Origin: an uncultured Clostridia bacterium
GTDB taxonomy: Bacteria > Bacillota > Clostridia > TANB77 > CAG-508
Direction of reading: 5' to 3'
Assembly (NCBI GenBank): GCA_947632605.1
Contig: CANRPX010000010.1
Span: 1 to 48,636 of the forward strand
DNA length: 48,636 bases
The notes below the pieces were generated by a model. The model did no database searches. It was not told where the DNA came from and saw only the letters and a program-made list of their open reading frames with translations. Numbering within the stretch: position 1 is the stretch's first letter; each line of letters begins with the position of its first letter. This document shows, piece after piece, positions 33,571 through 42,700 of this stretch. Both the position numbers and the translations under genes were made by a program.

Positions 33571-34044
33571 TTGGAAGAAAAATTTATGAGAGAAGCTTTA
33601 AAAGAAGCAAAAAAAGCTCTTGATATAGAAGAAGTTCCAGTTGGAGCTGTAATAGTTAAAGATGGAAAAATAATTGCAAAAGCACATAATGAAAAAGAAA
33701 CAAAAAAAGACTCTACTTGTCATGCAGAAATTCTAGCAATTAAAAAAGCTTGTAAGAAATTAAATGCTTGGAGATTACTTGATTGTGAAATGTATGTAAC
33801 ATTAGAGCCATGTTCAATGTGTGCAGGAGCACTTATAAATTCTAGAATTAAAAAAGTATATATTGGTACAGATGATGAAAAAACAGGAGCATGTGGATCA
33901 GTGTTAAATTTATTAGAAGATTATAAATTTAATCATAAAATTGAAATAGAGAAATATATATTAAAAGAAGAATGCGAGAAATTACTAAAACAGTTTTTTA
34001 AGTTTTTAAGGGAGAGAAATAAAAATGACAATAAATCTAGTTAA
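33571..34044 (+). CDS. tadA: tRNA-specific adenosine deaminase TadA
   Basis: 157 aa; converts A34 to inosine in tRNA-Arg(ACG). Zinc and catalytic motif HAE (H51, E53) and PCSMC (C81, C84) are intact. The open frame extends back into the tRNA gene, but AAAGGAG (33558-33564) points to TTG 33571; the next ATG (33586) is 21 nt away. Its place ahead of the SRP RNA and dnaX mirrors yaaJ-scr-dnaX in Bacillus. It overlaps the next gene by 20 bp, so it is probably co-translated with it. Confidence 0.95.
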   Translation: MEEKFMREALKEAKKALDIEEVPVGAVIVKDGKIIAKAHNEKETKKDSTCHAEILAIKKACKKLNAWRLLDCEMYVTLEPCSMCAGALINSRIKKVYIGTDDEKTGACGSVLNLLEDYKFNHKIEIEKYILKEECEKLLKQFFKFLRERNKNDNKSS

Positions 34045-34750
34045 AAAGATTTTGTTTTTACTTCTAATAATTGTATTATTAGTGGGTGTAGTAAAAATTA
34101 TGCAAAGATATGAAGTTGAAGGTGAAAAAGTTTTACCATTCTCAATAAGTAAAATTCTTTTAGTAAGTACAGTAGATGGAAAAGTAACAGATGACCATGA
34201 ACATATATGGAATGTGGGAGTTACACAAGTAAATGATGTTTATGTGTATATTGACAAAACAATGGAAACAGATGATACCATAAAAGAAATAAAATTCGAA
34301 AACTTTGTTATAAACAAAAAGCCACAAAAAGGAACAGTAAAGCTTTTAAGACCAACAGGAGAACTTCAAAATTTATATACATATAGTGAACAAGATTATT
34401 TAAATGATGGACTAGCATTTAGTGGTGCTGTGATTGATGATATGAAAAATATGGAAATCTCTAATGTTGGCGGAATGGTAGGTTTTAGATTTTCGTTAGA
34501 AGATTTAGGTACATATATATCAAATGAAGATTCAGAAATTACTTATGATGGAAAATTACTTTCAAATCTGGGAGTAACGGTTGAAGAGATAAAATTTGAT
34601 GTAGATTTTGATGTTATAATTACAACAAATGATGATATTAGTTTTAAAGGAACTCTACATTTAGATTTACCATTAGATACAATTATAGAAGAAGGTTCAC
34701 CAAATAAAGAATTAACAGATTTTGATGATGTAGTATTTAAAAGAGTATAA
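34025..34750 (+). CDS. Anchored protein of unknown function (paralog of 32466 gene)
   Basis: 241 aa with one N-terminal helix (about 8-25), then a beta-rich domain outside. It shares the overall layout and the segment YDGKLLSNLGVTVEEI with the gene at 32466. The start overlaps the tadA end; GGGAGAG is about 8 nt upstream of the ATG. It separates tadA from the SRP RNA, where Bacillus has no such gene, so it looks like a lineage insertion. Function unknown; no catalytic motif seen. Confidence 0.75.
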   Translation: MTINLVKKILFLLLIIVLLVGVVKIMQRYEVEGEKVLPFSISKILLVSTVDGKVTDDHEHIWNVGVTQVNDVYVYIDKTMETDDTIKEIKFENFVINKKPQKGTVKLLRPTGELQNLYTYSEQDYLNDGLAFSGAVIDDMKNMEISNVGGMVGFRFSLEDLGTYISNEDSEITYDGKLLSNLGVTVEEIKFDVDFDVIITTNDDISFKGTLHLDLPLDTIIEEGSPNKELTDFDDVVFKRV

Positions 34751-34756
34751 AAACTA

Positions 34757-34785
34757 TTGCAAAATAGCAAAATTCATTATATAAT
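34757..34785 (+). promoter_or_regulatory. Promoter of SRP RNA
   Basis: -35 TTGCAA (34757-34762) and a perfect -10 TATAAT (34780-34785), 17-bp spacer. The predicted start near 34792 fits the RNA 5' end. It may also serve dnaX by read-through. Confidence 0.85.
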
Positions 34786-34794
34786 CTTTTAAGT

Positions 34795-34921
34795 TAAAGT
34801 GGCTTTTCTTAAGGAAGGTATGCTTCAATAAAAAGCTATGAATCTCGTCAGGTTCGGAAGAAAGCAGCGATAAGTAGTGTATTTATGTGAGTTCGCATGC
34901 CTTCCTTAAGGAAAGCCTTTA
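34795..34921 (+). ncRNA. ffs: Signal recognition particle RNA (small type)
   Basis: About 120 nt. The long terminal stem pairs 34801-34823 (GGCTTTTCTTAAGGAAGG..) with 34895-34917. The apical core GTCAGGTTCGGAAGAAAGCAGC (written in two parts here: GTCAGGTTCGGAAG, then AAAGCAGC) carries the Ffh-binding internal loop and the GGAA tetraloop region. It lacks the Alu-domain extension of the long Bacillus form. It lies between tadA and dnaX as in Bacillus. Ends are approximate. Confidence 0.92.
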
Positions 34922-34947
34922 CAGTAAGAAAATTAAAGGAGGAAAAT

Positions 34948-36540
34948 ATGTCATATACAGCTCTTTATAGAAATTTTAGACCACTTAAATTTGCAGATAT
35001 GGTAGGGCAAGACCATATCACTAAAACATTGAGAAATCAAGTAATTTCTAATAGAGTTGGACATGCATATCTATTTACTGGTGGAAGAGGAACAGGTAAA
35101 ACTACATCTGCTAAAATATTAGCAAGAGTTGTCAATTGTTTAAATCCACAAGATGGGGAACCTTGTAATGAATGTGAAATATGTAAGGAAATTTTAGAAG
35201 GTTCTCTAACAGATGTTGTAGAAATGGATGCTGCATCAAATAATAGTGTAGAAGATATTAGAAGTATTCGTGATGAAGTAAATTTTCTTCCAACAAAAGC
35301 AAAATATAGAGTATATATTATAGATGAGGTTCACATGCTTTCAACAGGAGCTTTTAATGCATTATTAAAAACATTAGAAGAGCCACCTGAACATGTCAAG
35401 TTTATTTTAGCAACAACAGAACCACAAAAGCTTCCTACTACAATACTTTCAAGATGTCAAAGATTTGATTTTAAGAAAATACCAGAAAACGATATTATAA
35501 AAAGATTAAATATAATATGTAATGAATCAAATATAAAAATAGATGAAGAAGCTTTAAAAATTATAGCAGTACTTTCAGAAGGACACATGAGAGATGCAAT
35601 TAGTATTTTAGAAAGATGTAGTCAAGAAGAAAATACAGAAATTATTACAACTGATGAAGTAAAAGAATTAGTTGGACTTCCAAAATTAGAATACATAAAC
35701 AGACTTTCACGAGCTATTTTAGAAAAAGATACAATAAAAGCTTTAGAAGTAATAGATGATGTAATAAATGATGGAAAAGATTTATACAATTATTTATGGG
35801 AAGTAGTGAAATATTTTAAAGATATTTTAGTATATAAAGCTACAAATGATTTAAAGCTATATTCTAAAGAAGAATTAGAAGAAATTAAAAAGTTAGCAGA
35901 TATTTCAGAAGAACAAACATTATTAAATATAATTTATGAATTATCTGATTTAGAAAATGATTTAAAATGGTCATCACAAAAAACAATTATGTTCCAAACT
36001 GGTATTATAAAAGTTTGTAGACAAGAGTTTATTTCTTCTAATAATGGTTCAAGTATAGAAAAAAGATTACAACTTATAGAACAAAAATTAGCAAACTTAG
36101 ATGTAAATAAAGCACAACCAGTAGAAGTAGAAAAAGTGGTTTCAAATATACAAGAAAAAAAGCTAAAAGTTGAAAATGTAGAAGAAAATAAAAAAGAAAC
36201 AACTCAATCTTCAAGTAATGTACAAACAGCATGGAAAAGAGTTATAGATACATTAAAAAGAAATGGAAAAATTAGATTATATACATCTTTAATAAATACA
36301 AGAATAAATGAAGTAAATGATTTAGTTTGGGAAGTTGAATTTCCTAACGGATTAACTTCATTTAATGAAAAAATATTAGAAGATGTTAATAATAAAAATG
36401 AATTAGTAGCAGAAATATTAAAAGTTACCGGAAAACAAGTTCATTTAAGATATAAAGATTTAAAAAAAGAAGGTAACTCACAAAGTAATACAAAATCATC
36501 TATAAATGATTTAGGAATAGATATAAATATTATAGATTAA
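34948..36540 (+). CDS. dnaX: DNA polymerase III subunit gamma/tau
   Basis: 530-aa clamp-loader ATPase. ATG 34948 is chosen because AAAGGAGG (34935-34942) precedes it and the protein then starts with the family's usual MSYTALYRNFRP. Walker A GGRGTGKT (45-52), zinc Cys C64, C73, C76, C79, Walker B IIDEVHM (124-130) and SRCQRFDF arginine-finger motif. The C-terminal part (about 370-530) is the tau-like region that binds other replisome parts. No internal frameshift signal was noticed. It heads dnaX-ybaB-recR. Confidence 0.97.
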   Translation: MSYTALYRNFRPLKFADMVGQDHITKTLRNQVISNRVGHAYLFTGGRGTGKTTSAKILARVVNCLNPQDGEPCNECEICKEILEGSLTDVVEMDAASNNSVEDIRSIRDEVNFLPTKAKYRVYIIDEVHMLSTGAFNALLKTLEEPPEHVKFILATTEPQKLPTTILSRCQRFDFKKIPENDIIKRLNIICNESNIKIDEEALKIIAVLSEGHMRDAISILERCSQEENTEIITTDEVKELVGLPKLEYINRLSRAILEKDTIKALEVIDDVINDGKDLYNYLWEVVKYFKDILVYKATNDLKLYSKEELEEIKKLADISEEQTLLNIIYELSDLENDLKWSSQKTIMFQTGIIKVCRQEFISSNNGSSIEKRLQLIEQKLANLDVNKAQPVEVEKVVSNIQEKKLKVENVEENKKETTQSSSNVQTAWKRVIDTLKRNGKIRLYTSLINTRINEVNDLVWEVEFPNGLTSFNEKILEDVNNKNELVAEILKVTGKQVHLRYKDLKKEGNSQSNTKSSINDLGIDINIID

Positions 36541-36561
36541 TTTTAAGGAGGAATTTATATA

Positions 36562-36906
36562 ATGAGTAAAAGAGGTGGATTTCCAGGAGGAATGGGAGGC
36601 TTCGGCGGAATGAATATAAATCAATTAATGAAAGAAGCTAAAAAAATGCAAGCAGATATGGAAAAATCACAAGAAGAATTAGGAAGCAGAGAATTTGATG
36701 CAACAGCAGGTGGTGGAGCAGTATATGTAAAAGTATCAGGAAATAAAGTAGTAAAGGAAATCAAACTTACAAAAGATGTTGTGGACCCAGATGATGTAGA
36801 AATGCTACAAGATTTGATTTTAACATCTGTAAATGAAGCTTTAAGAAAAGTTGATGAAGCTCAATCAGCACAACTTGGAAAATATAATATACCAGGATTA
36901 ATGTAA
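36562..36906 (+). CDS. YbaB/EbfC nucleoid-associated protein
   Basis: 114-aa DNA-binding dimer with a Gly/Met-rich N-terminus (RGGFPGGMGGFGGMNINQLM), then the family core (KEAKKMQADMEK, and VYVKVSGNKVVKEI, then DPDDVEMLQDL). The ribosome binding site AAGGAGG is about 10 nt upstream. It lies between dnaX and recR, the usual place of yaaK, which supports the call strongly. Confidence 0.95.
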   Translation: MSKRGGFPGGMGGFGGMNINQLMKEAKKMQADMEKSQEELGSREFDATAGGGAVYVKVSGNKVVKEIKLTKDVVDPDDVEMLQDLILTSVNEALRKVDEAQSAQLGKYNIPGLM

Positions 36907-36930
36907 AATATAAGATAAAGGGAAAAAAAT

Positions 36931-37530
36931 ATGTCATATTATTCACCTTCAATAGAAAAATTAATAGAAAGTTTTGAAAAGTTACCTAGTATAGGACACA
37001 AAACTGCTCAAAGATTAGCGTTTTATATGCTTGACTTAAGTCAAGAAGAAACAGAAGAATTTACAAATTCTATTTTAAATGCTAAAAAGAATTTGCATTT
37101 TTGCTCAAAATGTTTTAACATATCAGATACTGATCCTTGCAATATTTGTTCAAATCCTAAAAGAGATAATTCTATTATTTGCGTTGTTGAAGATGTCAGA
37201 GATGTAATTGCAATGGAAAGAACACACGAATATAACGGTGTTTATCATGTTTTACATGGCTCAATATCTCCTATGAATGGAATTGGACCTGATGATATAA
37301 AAATAAAAGAATTACTAACTAGAATAATGAATGAAGAAACAAAAGAAATAATATTAGCTACAAATCCTAGAGTAGAAGGAGAAGCTACATCTATGTATAT
37401 TTCTAAATTAGTAAAACCATTAGGAATAAAAACTACAAGAATTGCTAGAGGAATTCCTGTCGGTGGTGACTTAGAATATACAGATGAGATTACTCTTACA
37501 AAGGCTCTAGAAGGTAGAAGTGAAATATAA
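36931..37530 (+). CDS. recR: Recombination protein RecR
   Basis: 199-aa recombination mediator. Helix-hairpin-helix near 15-30 ([14 protein letters not shown]), C4 zinc site C58, C61, C70, C73, and Toprim domain from about 82 (CVVEDVRDV), ending with [16 protein letters not shown]. It works with RecF and RecO in loading RecA at gaps. 24 bp after ybaB, in the same operon. Length is normal for the family. Confidence 0.97.
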   Translation: MSYYSPSIEKLIESFEKLPSIGHKTAQRLAFYMLDLSQEETEEFTNSILNAKKNLHFCSKCFNISDTDPCNICSNPKRDNSIICVVEDVRDVIAMERTHEYNGVYHVLHGSISPMNGIGPDDIKIKELLTRIMNEETKEIILATNPRVEGEATSMYISKLVKPLGIKTTRIARGIPVGGDLEYTDEITLTKALEGRSEI

Positions 37531-37601
37531 ATATTTTAAGTATCATTAATAAAAAACGAAGAATAAAATATATAATAATTCTTGTTTTAAGGAGAGTCAT
37601 T

Positions 37602-38555
37602 ATGCAAAAAAATAAAAAGATAGTAATATTAGGTGGAGGAACAGGGACTTCATTTGTTTTAAAAGGTTTAAAATATTTCCCTGTAGATATTACAGCAGTC
37701 ATTACTGTATCAGATGATGGTGCAAGCACAGGAAGACTTAGAAAAGAATTTTCTACCCCAGCAGTAGGAGATATTAGAAAAGTTTTAAGTAACTTATCTA
37801 CATTACCAGACGAAGTTAGAGATGTTATGGAATATAGATTATCTACATATAGTGAACTTAATGGTCACGCACTTGGAAATTTAATTTTAACTTCTTTAAT
37901 TAGAGAAACTGGAAGTTTAAAAACAAGTATTGAATATTTAAGTAAAATTTTGGACGTAAAACATAAAGTTTTACCACTTTCAGAAGATTGCTTAACTTTA
38001 ATGGGAGAAACAACAGATGGTGAAGTTATAGAGGGAGAAGAGGAAATAACAAAAGCAAATAAAAAATACTCTAAATTTTTCTATAAAGAAGAACCACATG
38101 TTTTACCAGAAGTATTTAAAGCAATAGAAGAAGCAGATTTAATTATTTTAAGTATGGGAAGTTTATATACAAGTGTTATGCCACATATAATTTGTAAAGA
38201 TGTTGTTTCTGCAATTAAAAAAGCAAAAGCAAAAGTTCTATATATATGTAATGCAATGACTCAACCAGGTGAAACAGATGGCTTTGGAGTAAGTGATCAT
38301 GTTAATGTATTAGAACAATATTTAGGAAAAGATGCAATAGATGTTGTTATTGCAAGTAATACAGTTATTCCTAAAGAAATGCTTAAAAAATATGAAACAG
38401 AAGAACAAAAAGATCAAGTTCCAATTGATTATGAAAATATAAGAAAAGGAAATTATGAATTAATAGAAGATGACTTATTAACAACAACAGATGGAACTAT
38501 AAAACATAATAGCTTAAAATTAAGTTCAGTAATTTTCTCATATTTAATGAGATAA
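37602..38555 (+). CDS. YvcK/CofD-like (gluconeogenesis factor family)
   Basis: 317 aa. N-terminal motif VILGGGTGTS (8-17) and VSDDGASTGRLR, with PAVGDIRK, are typical of the YvcK/CofD family, and the C-terminal DDLL segment fits. YvcK is needed for cell shape and gluconeogenic growth in Bacillus, probably by binding UDP-sugars. The usual rapZ-yvcK-whiA cluster is absent here; it follows recR by 71 bp. The ribosome binding site is AAGGAG. Gene name left open. Confidence 0.9.
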   Translation: MQKNKKIVILGGGTGTSFVLKGLKYFPVDITAVITVSDDGASTGRLRKEFSTPAVGDIRKVLSNLSTLPDEVRDVMEYRLSTYSELNGHALGNLILTSLIRETGSLKTSIEYLSKILDVKHKVLPLSEDCLTLMGETTDGEVIEGEEEITKANKKYSKFFYKEEPHVLPEVFKAIEEADLIILSMGSLYTSVMPHIICKDVVSAIKKAKAKVLYICNAMTQPGETDGFGVSDHVNVLEQYLGKDAIDVVIASNTVIPKEMLKKYETEEQKDQVPIDYENIRKGNYELIEDDLLTTTDGTIKHNSLKLSSVIFSYLMR

Positions 38556-38574
38556 AACTTTGTATTTAATATAT

Positions 38575-38607
38575 AAAAAAGACTTAAAATCACTTTAAGT
38601 CTTTTTT
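38575..38607. terminator. Bidirectional terminator after yvcK-like gene
   Basis: GACTTAAA (38581-38588) pairs with TTTAAGTC (38594-38601), six T follow (38602-38607) and six A precede. It serves both the plus-strand gene and the reverse-strand gene, whose stop codon (38592-38590) lies in the loop. Confidence 0.85.
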
Positions 38608-38820
38608 GTTTTCTTTTTGAATTTTATTTATTTTTTTATCAATAGATTTTAATTTCATATTTGCAAATAAGCCATTTTTCTGCTTTATGATTTCCTTTTC
38701 TTCAAGTAATTTATTTACTAAAATTTTATTTTCATCAGAAAGAGAATACAAGATTTTTGCTTTTTCAATATTTTCTTTTACAAGTTCTTCATAATCTTTC
38801 TTTTCTCCATATAATCCCAT
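38590..38820 (-). CDS. Small coiled-coil protein, unknown function
   Basis: 76 aa on the reverse strand, with AGGAGGG before the ATG. Highly charged (Lys/Glu) and predicted helical throughout (KKDYEELVKENIEKAK..., LLEEKEIIKQK), with no signal or membrane segment. It lies 53 nt after the amidase gene on the same strand and is probably co-transcribed with it. Its stop codon is in the loop of the terminator hairpin. I do not recognise the family. Confidence 0.7.
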   Translation of the reverse strand: MGLYGEKKDYEELVKENIEKAKILYSLSDENKILVNKLLEEKEIIKQKNGLFANMKLKSIDKKINKIQKENKKDLK

Positions 38821-38873
38821 AAAAAATCCCTCCTGAAATGATATTAGAAGTATATTACTAATTTTTTATAAAG

Positions 38874-39584
38874 TCAATTTTTAAAATAATCCATAATTCC
38901 AATATAAATACTCCAAGCTAGTTCATCTTGATATTTTTCTGTTTGTAAAAGTTTATTTTCTTCAGCATTTGATAAAAATCCACATTCTACAATTACAAGT
39001 GGAATATTTACTTTGTTAGTTAAATAAATTCCAGAAATAGATTTTATTTCTCGTGTTTTTTCTTTCTTTAAAAAATAGTTTAAACTTGTTTGAATATTTT
39101 TAGCAATTTCTTTACTTGTATCATCTTTATTTTTGAAAAAAGTTTGCCAACCACTGTACTGAGTTTGTTCTAGCTTATTCATGTGTATTGACAAAAACAG
39201 TTCAGCATTAGAATTATTTGCAATTTCTACTCTATTTTTCATATCAGAAATTTTCTTTTCTCTAATAGTATTGCTATCTGTTTCATAAATTCCATTTTCA
39301 TCAGAACGAGTTAAAATTACATTACAATTAGAGCTTTCAAGTAAATTTTGTAATTTTAAAACAATATCTAAATTTAAGTCAGATTCAATTGTTCCATCTT
39401 CTGCAACAGCTCCACCATCTGGGTTGCCGTGTCCAGCATCTAAAATAATTGTATGGTTAGATACAGGAGTTGATGAAACAGTTTGAGTTTTTAAATAATT
39501 GTTACTAAAAAAACTATAATAAAAAATAGATATAATTAAACTTAAATTTATAAAAATTAGTCTCTTTTTATTTAGTAAAAGCAT
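38874..39584 (-). CDS. N-acetylmuramoyl-L-alanine amidase (CwlD-like, Amidase_3)
   Basis: 236 aa; the reverse-strand ATG at 39584 is chosen because TAGGAGAT precedes it, and the open frame further upstream has no such site. A signal or anchor helix (about 8-26) is followed by an Amidase_3 domain (45-235) with zinc ligands H52 (DAGHG), E67 and H134 (LSIHMN) and catalytic E200 (VIVECGFLSN). It cleaves the amide bond between MurNAc and peptide in the wall. Its size and single domain resemble the sporulation enzyme CwlD, but a vegetative role is possible. The 203 bp upstream (39585-39787) is AT-rich and shared with the divergent glucan synthase gene; I see no clear promoter there. Confidence 0.9.
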   Translation of the reverse strand: MLLLNKKRLIFINLSLIISIFYYSFFSNNYLKTQTVSSTPVSNHTIILDAGHGNPDGGAVAEDGTIESDLNLDIVLKLQNLLESSNCNVILTRSDENGIYETDSNTIREKKISDMKNRVEIANNSNAELFLSIHMNKLEQTQYSGWQTFFKNKDDTSKEIAKNIQTSLNYFLKKEKTREIKSISGIYLTNKVNIPLVIVECGFLSNAEENKLLQTEKYQDELAWSIYIGIMDYFKN

Positions 39585-39787
39585 AAGAAATCTCCTAATA
39601 ATAAAGTAAAGTTTATTACATTTTATGAAGAGCATTGTTGTTTATGATTTAAAGTATTATAAATAAAATAATTTATTTTAAATTTAATAATTTATATAGC
39701 AAAAAAAATAAATAAACAGTTAATTTAAATTTGCATAATTCATAAAAAAATGGCAAAAATACCTTAAAAAAGCATAAGGGGATTTTT

Positions 39788-42700
39788 ATGAAAAAGTACA
39801 AAAAATTAAATATAAGAGGAACTCTTTTAGATAGAAATCAATTAGCTAAGCATATTGAAAAAACTGCATCTGAACATAATACTAGAAGTTCTTCAAATAA
39901 AAATACTTATCCAATTAATAATTTAATAGAAGATTATAAATTTATTTTAGAAACTTATAATTTACTTACAAAGCACATAAAACTTGGAATAAAAATTCAT
40001 GCTGCTGGTGAATGGATTTTAGATAATTTTTATATTATTGAGGAAACAGTAAAGACAATTCAAAAAGAGCTTACTGTAAAAAAATATAAAAATATGATAG
40101 GACTGTCTAATGATAGATTTATGGGATTTGCTAGAAGTTATGTGTTAGCAGAAGAAATTGTAGCTTTTTCAGATTGTAAAATAGACAGAGAACTTATTGA
40201 TGTTGCACTTAAAGCTTATCAAAAAAAGAAGCTTTTAAGTATGGAAGAACTTTGCAATATAGGAATCTTCTTAAAAATATCATTAATTTCTCACATTAAA
40301 GAACTTTGTGAAAAAATTTATTCTTCTCAAGTTCAAAAATATAGAGCAGAAAGCATAATAGAGAGAATTGTTGAAAAGAAAAATAATAACTTAATATTTA
40401 ATAATAATACAAAATATTTGAAAGTAAATGATGAAAAATTAAAATATTCTTTTATAGAATATATGTCTTATAAATTAAAAATATATGGAAAAGATGCAGT
40501 AGCATATCAAAATATATTATCAAAAGAGGTACAAAAATTAGGATTATCTATATCAGAAGTTATTCAAAAAGAACATTTTCATATTGCTAATATAAAAATT
40601 ACTATGGGAAATTGTATAACAAGTATTAAAGAGATAAATAGAATTGATTTTACAGAATTATTTAGTTATATGAATGCTTCTGAAGAAATATTAAAATTAG
40701 ATCCAGCTGGAATTTATAATAAAATGGATGAAGAAAGTAAAAGTTATTATAGACAAATTATTGAAAAAAAAGCTAGAAAAAATAAAATTTCAGAAATATA
40801 TATATCTGAAAAATTAATAGAACTTTGCAGAAAATATGAAGGATTAAAAGGCATTGAAAATTTAAAAAAATCACATATTGGATATTATTTGATGAAACAA
40901 GATGGAATAAAAGAATTAGATAATATTCTAGAAATTAAATCAAGGAAAAAGTTAACCTTTAGTCAAAAAGCAAGACTTTATATTGCTATTAGTATTTTAA
41001 TGCCATTATATTTTTGTTTAATCTTATATTTATTATTATTTAATATTAGTCAAAAACTTATTATATCATTAACAATTTCTATACTTTCTTATATTCCAAT
41101 TTCTGAAATATTTTTAAGAATAGAAAATTATTTAATGAGTAAATTTAAAAGTCCTACTTTAATACCAAAAATGGATTATGAGAAAGGTATTCCAGAAGAT
41201 AAAAGTACTTTTGTTGTAATTCCAACAATATTAAAATCAAAAGAAAAAGTTAAAGAGATGTTTGATAAATTAGAAGTATATTATTTAGCAAACAAATCTG
41301 AAAACTTATATTTTGCATTACTTGGAGATTGCTCTGAAGAAGATAAGCCAGTAAAAGAATTTGATAGTGAAGTAATAGCAAGTGGTATAGAATTATGTAA
41401 TAAATTAAACGAAAAATATAAAACAGATAAATTTAACAAATTTCATTTTTTATATAGAAAAAGAGAGTGGAGCGATTCAGAAAATGCATATATTGGATGG
41501 GAAAGAAAAAGAGGGTTACTTACAACTTTTAATAGATATATAACTAGAATAATAGACAATGATTTTTTAGAAAATACTATTGAAAAACAAAAAATTAAAC
41601 TTCCAAAAATTAAATATATTATAACTCTAGATAGCGATACAAACTTGAATTTAAAAACAGCTTCTAAATTAATAGGAGCAATGGGTTACATTTTAAATGT
41701 TCCAGTTATAAAAGATTATAAGGTAGTAGATGGATATGGGATTATGCAACCAAGAATTGGAATGGACCTTTCAATAGCACAAAAAAGTTTCTTTATTGAA
41801 TTATATAGTATGAAAGGTGGAATAGATTGCTACACAAATGCTATATCAGATATATATCAAGATTATTTTGATGAAGGAATTTTTACTGGAAAAGGTATTT
41901 ATGATGTAGAGGTATATAATGAAATTTTACATGATGAATTTCCAGAAAACACAATTTTAAGTCATGATTTATTAGAGGGAAATTTCTTAAGATGTGGACT
42001 TTTAACAGATGTAATGCTTTTAGATGGTTATCCTTCAAGATATATTCCTTATATTTTGAGAAATCATAGATGGACAAGAGGAGACTGGCAGATTATAAAA
42101 TGGCTTCAAAATATAAGATTAAATGAAATTTCAAAATTTAAAATATATGATAATTTGAGAAGAAGTTTACTTCCAATATTTAGTTTAATATTAATTCTAT
42201 TTTCTACTTTAGGAATTTTCAAAAATGCTTTATCAGATGGAATAGTTTTTGGAGTTTCAGTAGTATCAATTGTAATTCCATATTTGATAGATATAATAAA
42301 TTATGTAATTTTTAAAGAAAGTAATATTACTGGCTCTGTTTATGCATATAAAAAGTTTTCAAAAGAATTAAATAGTATAAAAATAAGTGTTAGTAGAATT
42401 TTCTTACAAATATTATTTTTACCTTATGAAGCCATACAAAATGTAGATGCAATTGTAAGAAGTATATATAGAATGAAAAATAAAACAAAACTTTTAGAAT
42501 GGGTTACAGCAGAAGATGCAGAAAGAAATTCTGAAACAAGTTTAATTTATGTTTATAAAGAAATGAATGTAAATTTTATAATTGGAGTTTTGTTTTTAGT
42601 AATACCAGGTATTATATCAAAAGTTTTAAGTTTAATATGGATAATTGCTCCAATAATTGCATGGTATATCAGTTTAGATAACAATAAAGAATCTGTTATT

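Noticed and set aside
34897..34947. Extension of DnaX upstream into the SRP RNA
   Set aside because: The strong AAAGGAGG and the family's normal N-terminus place the start at 34948.
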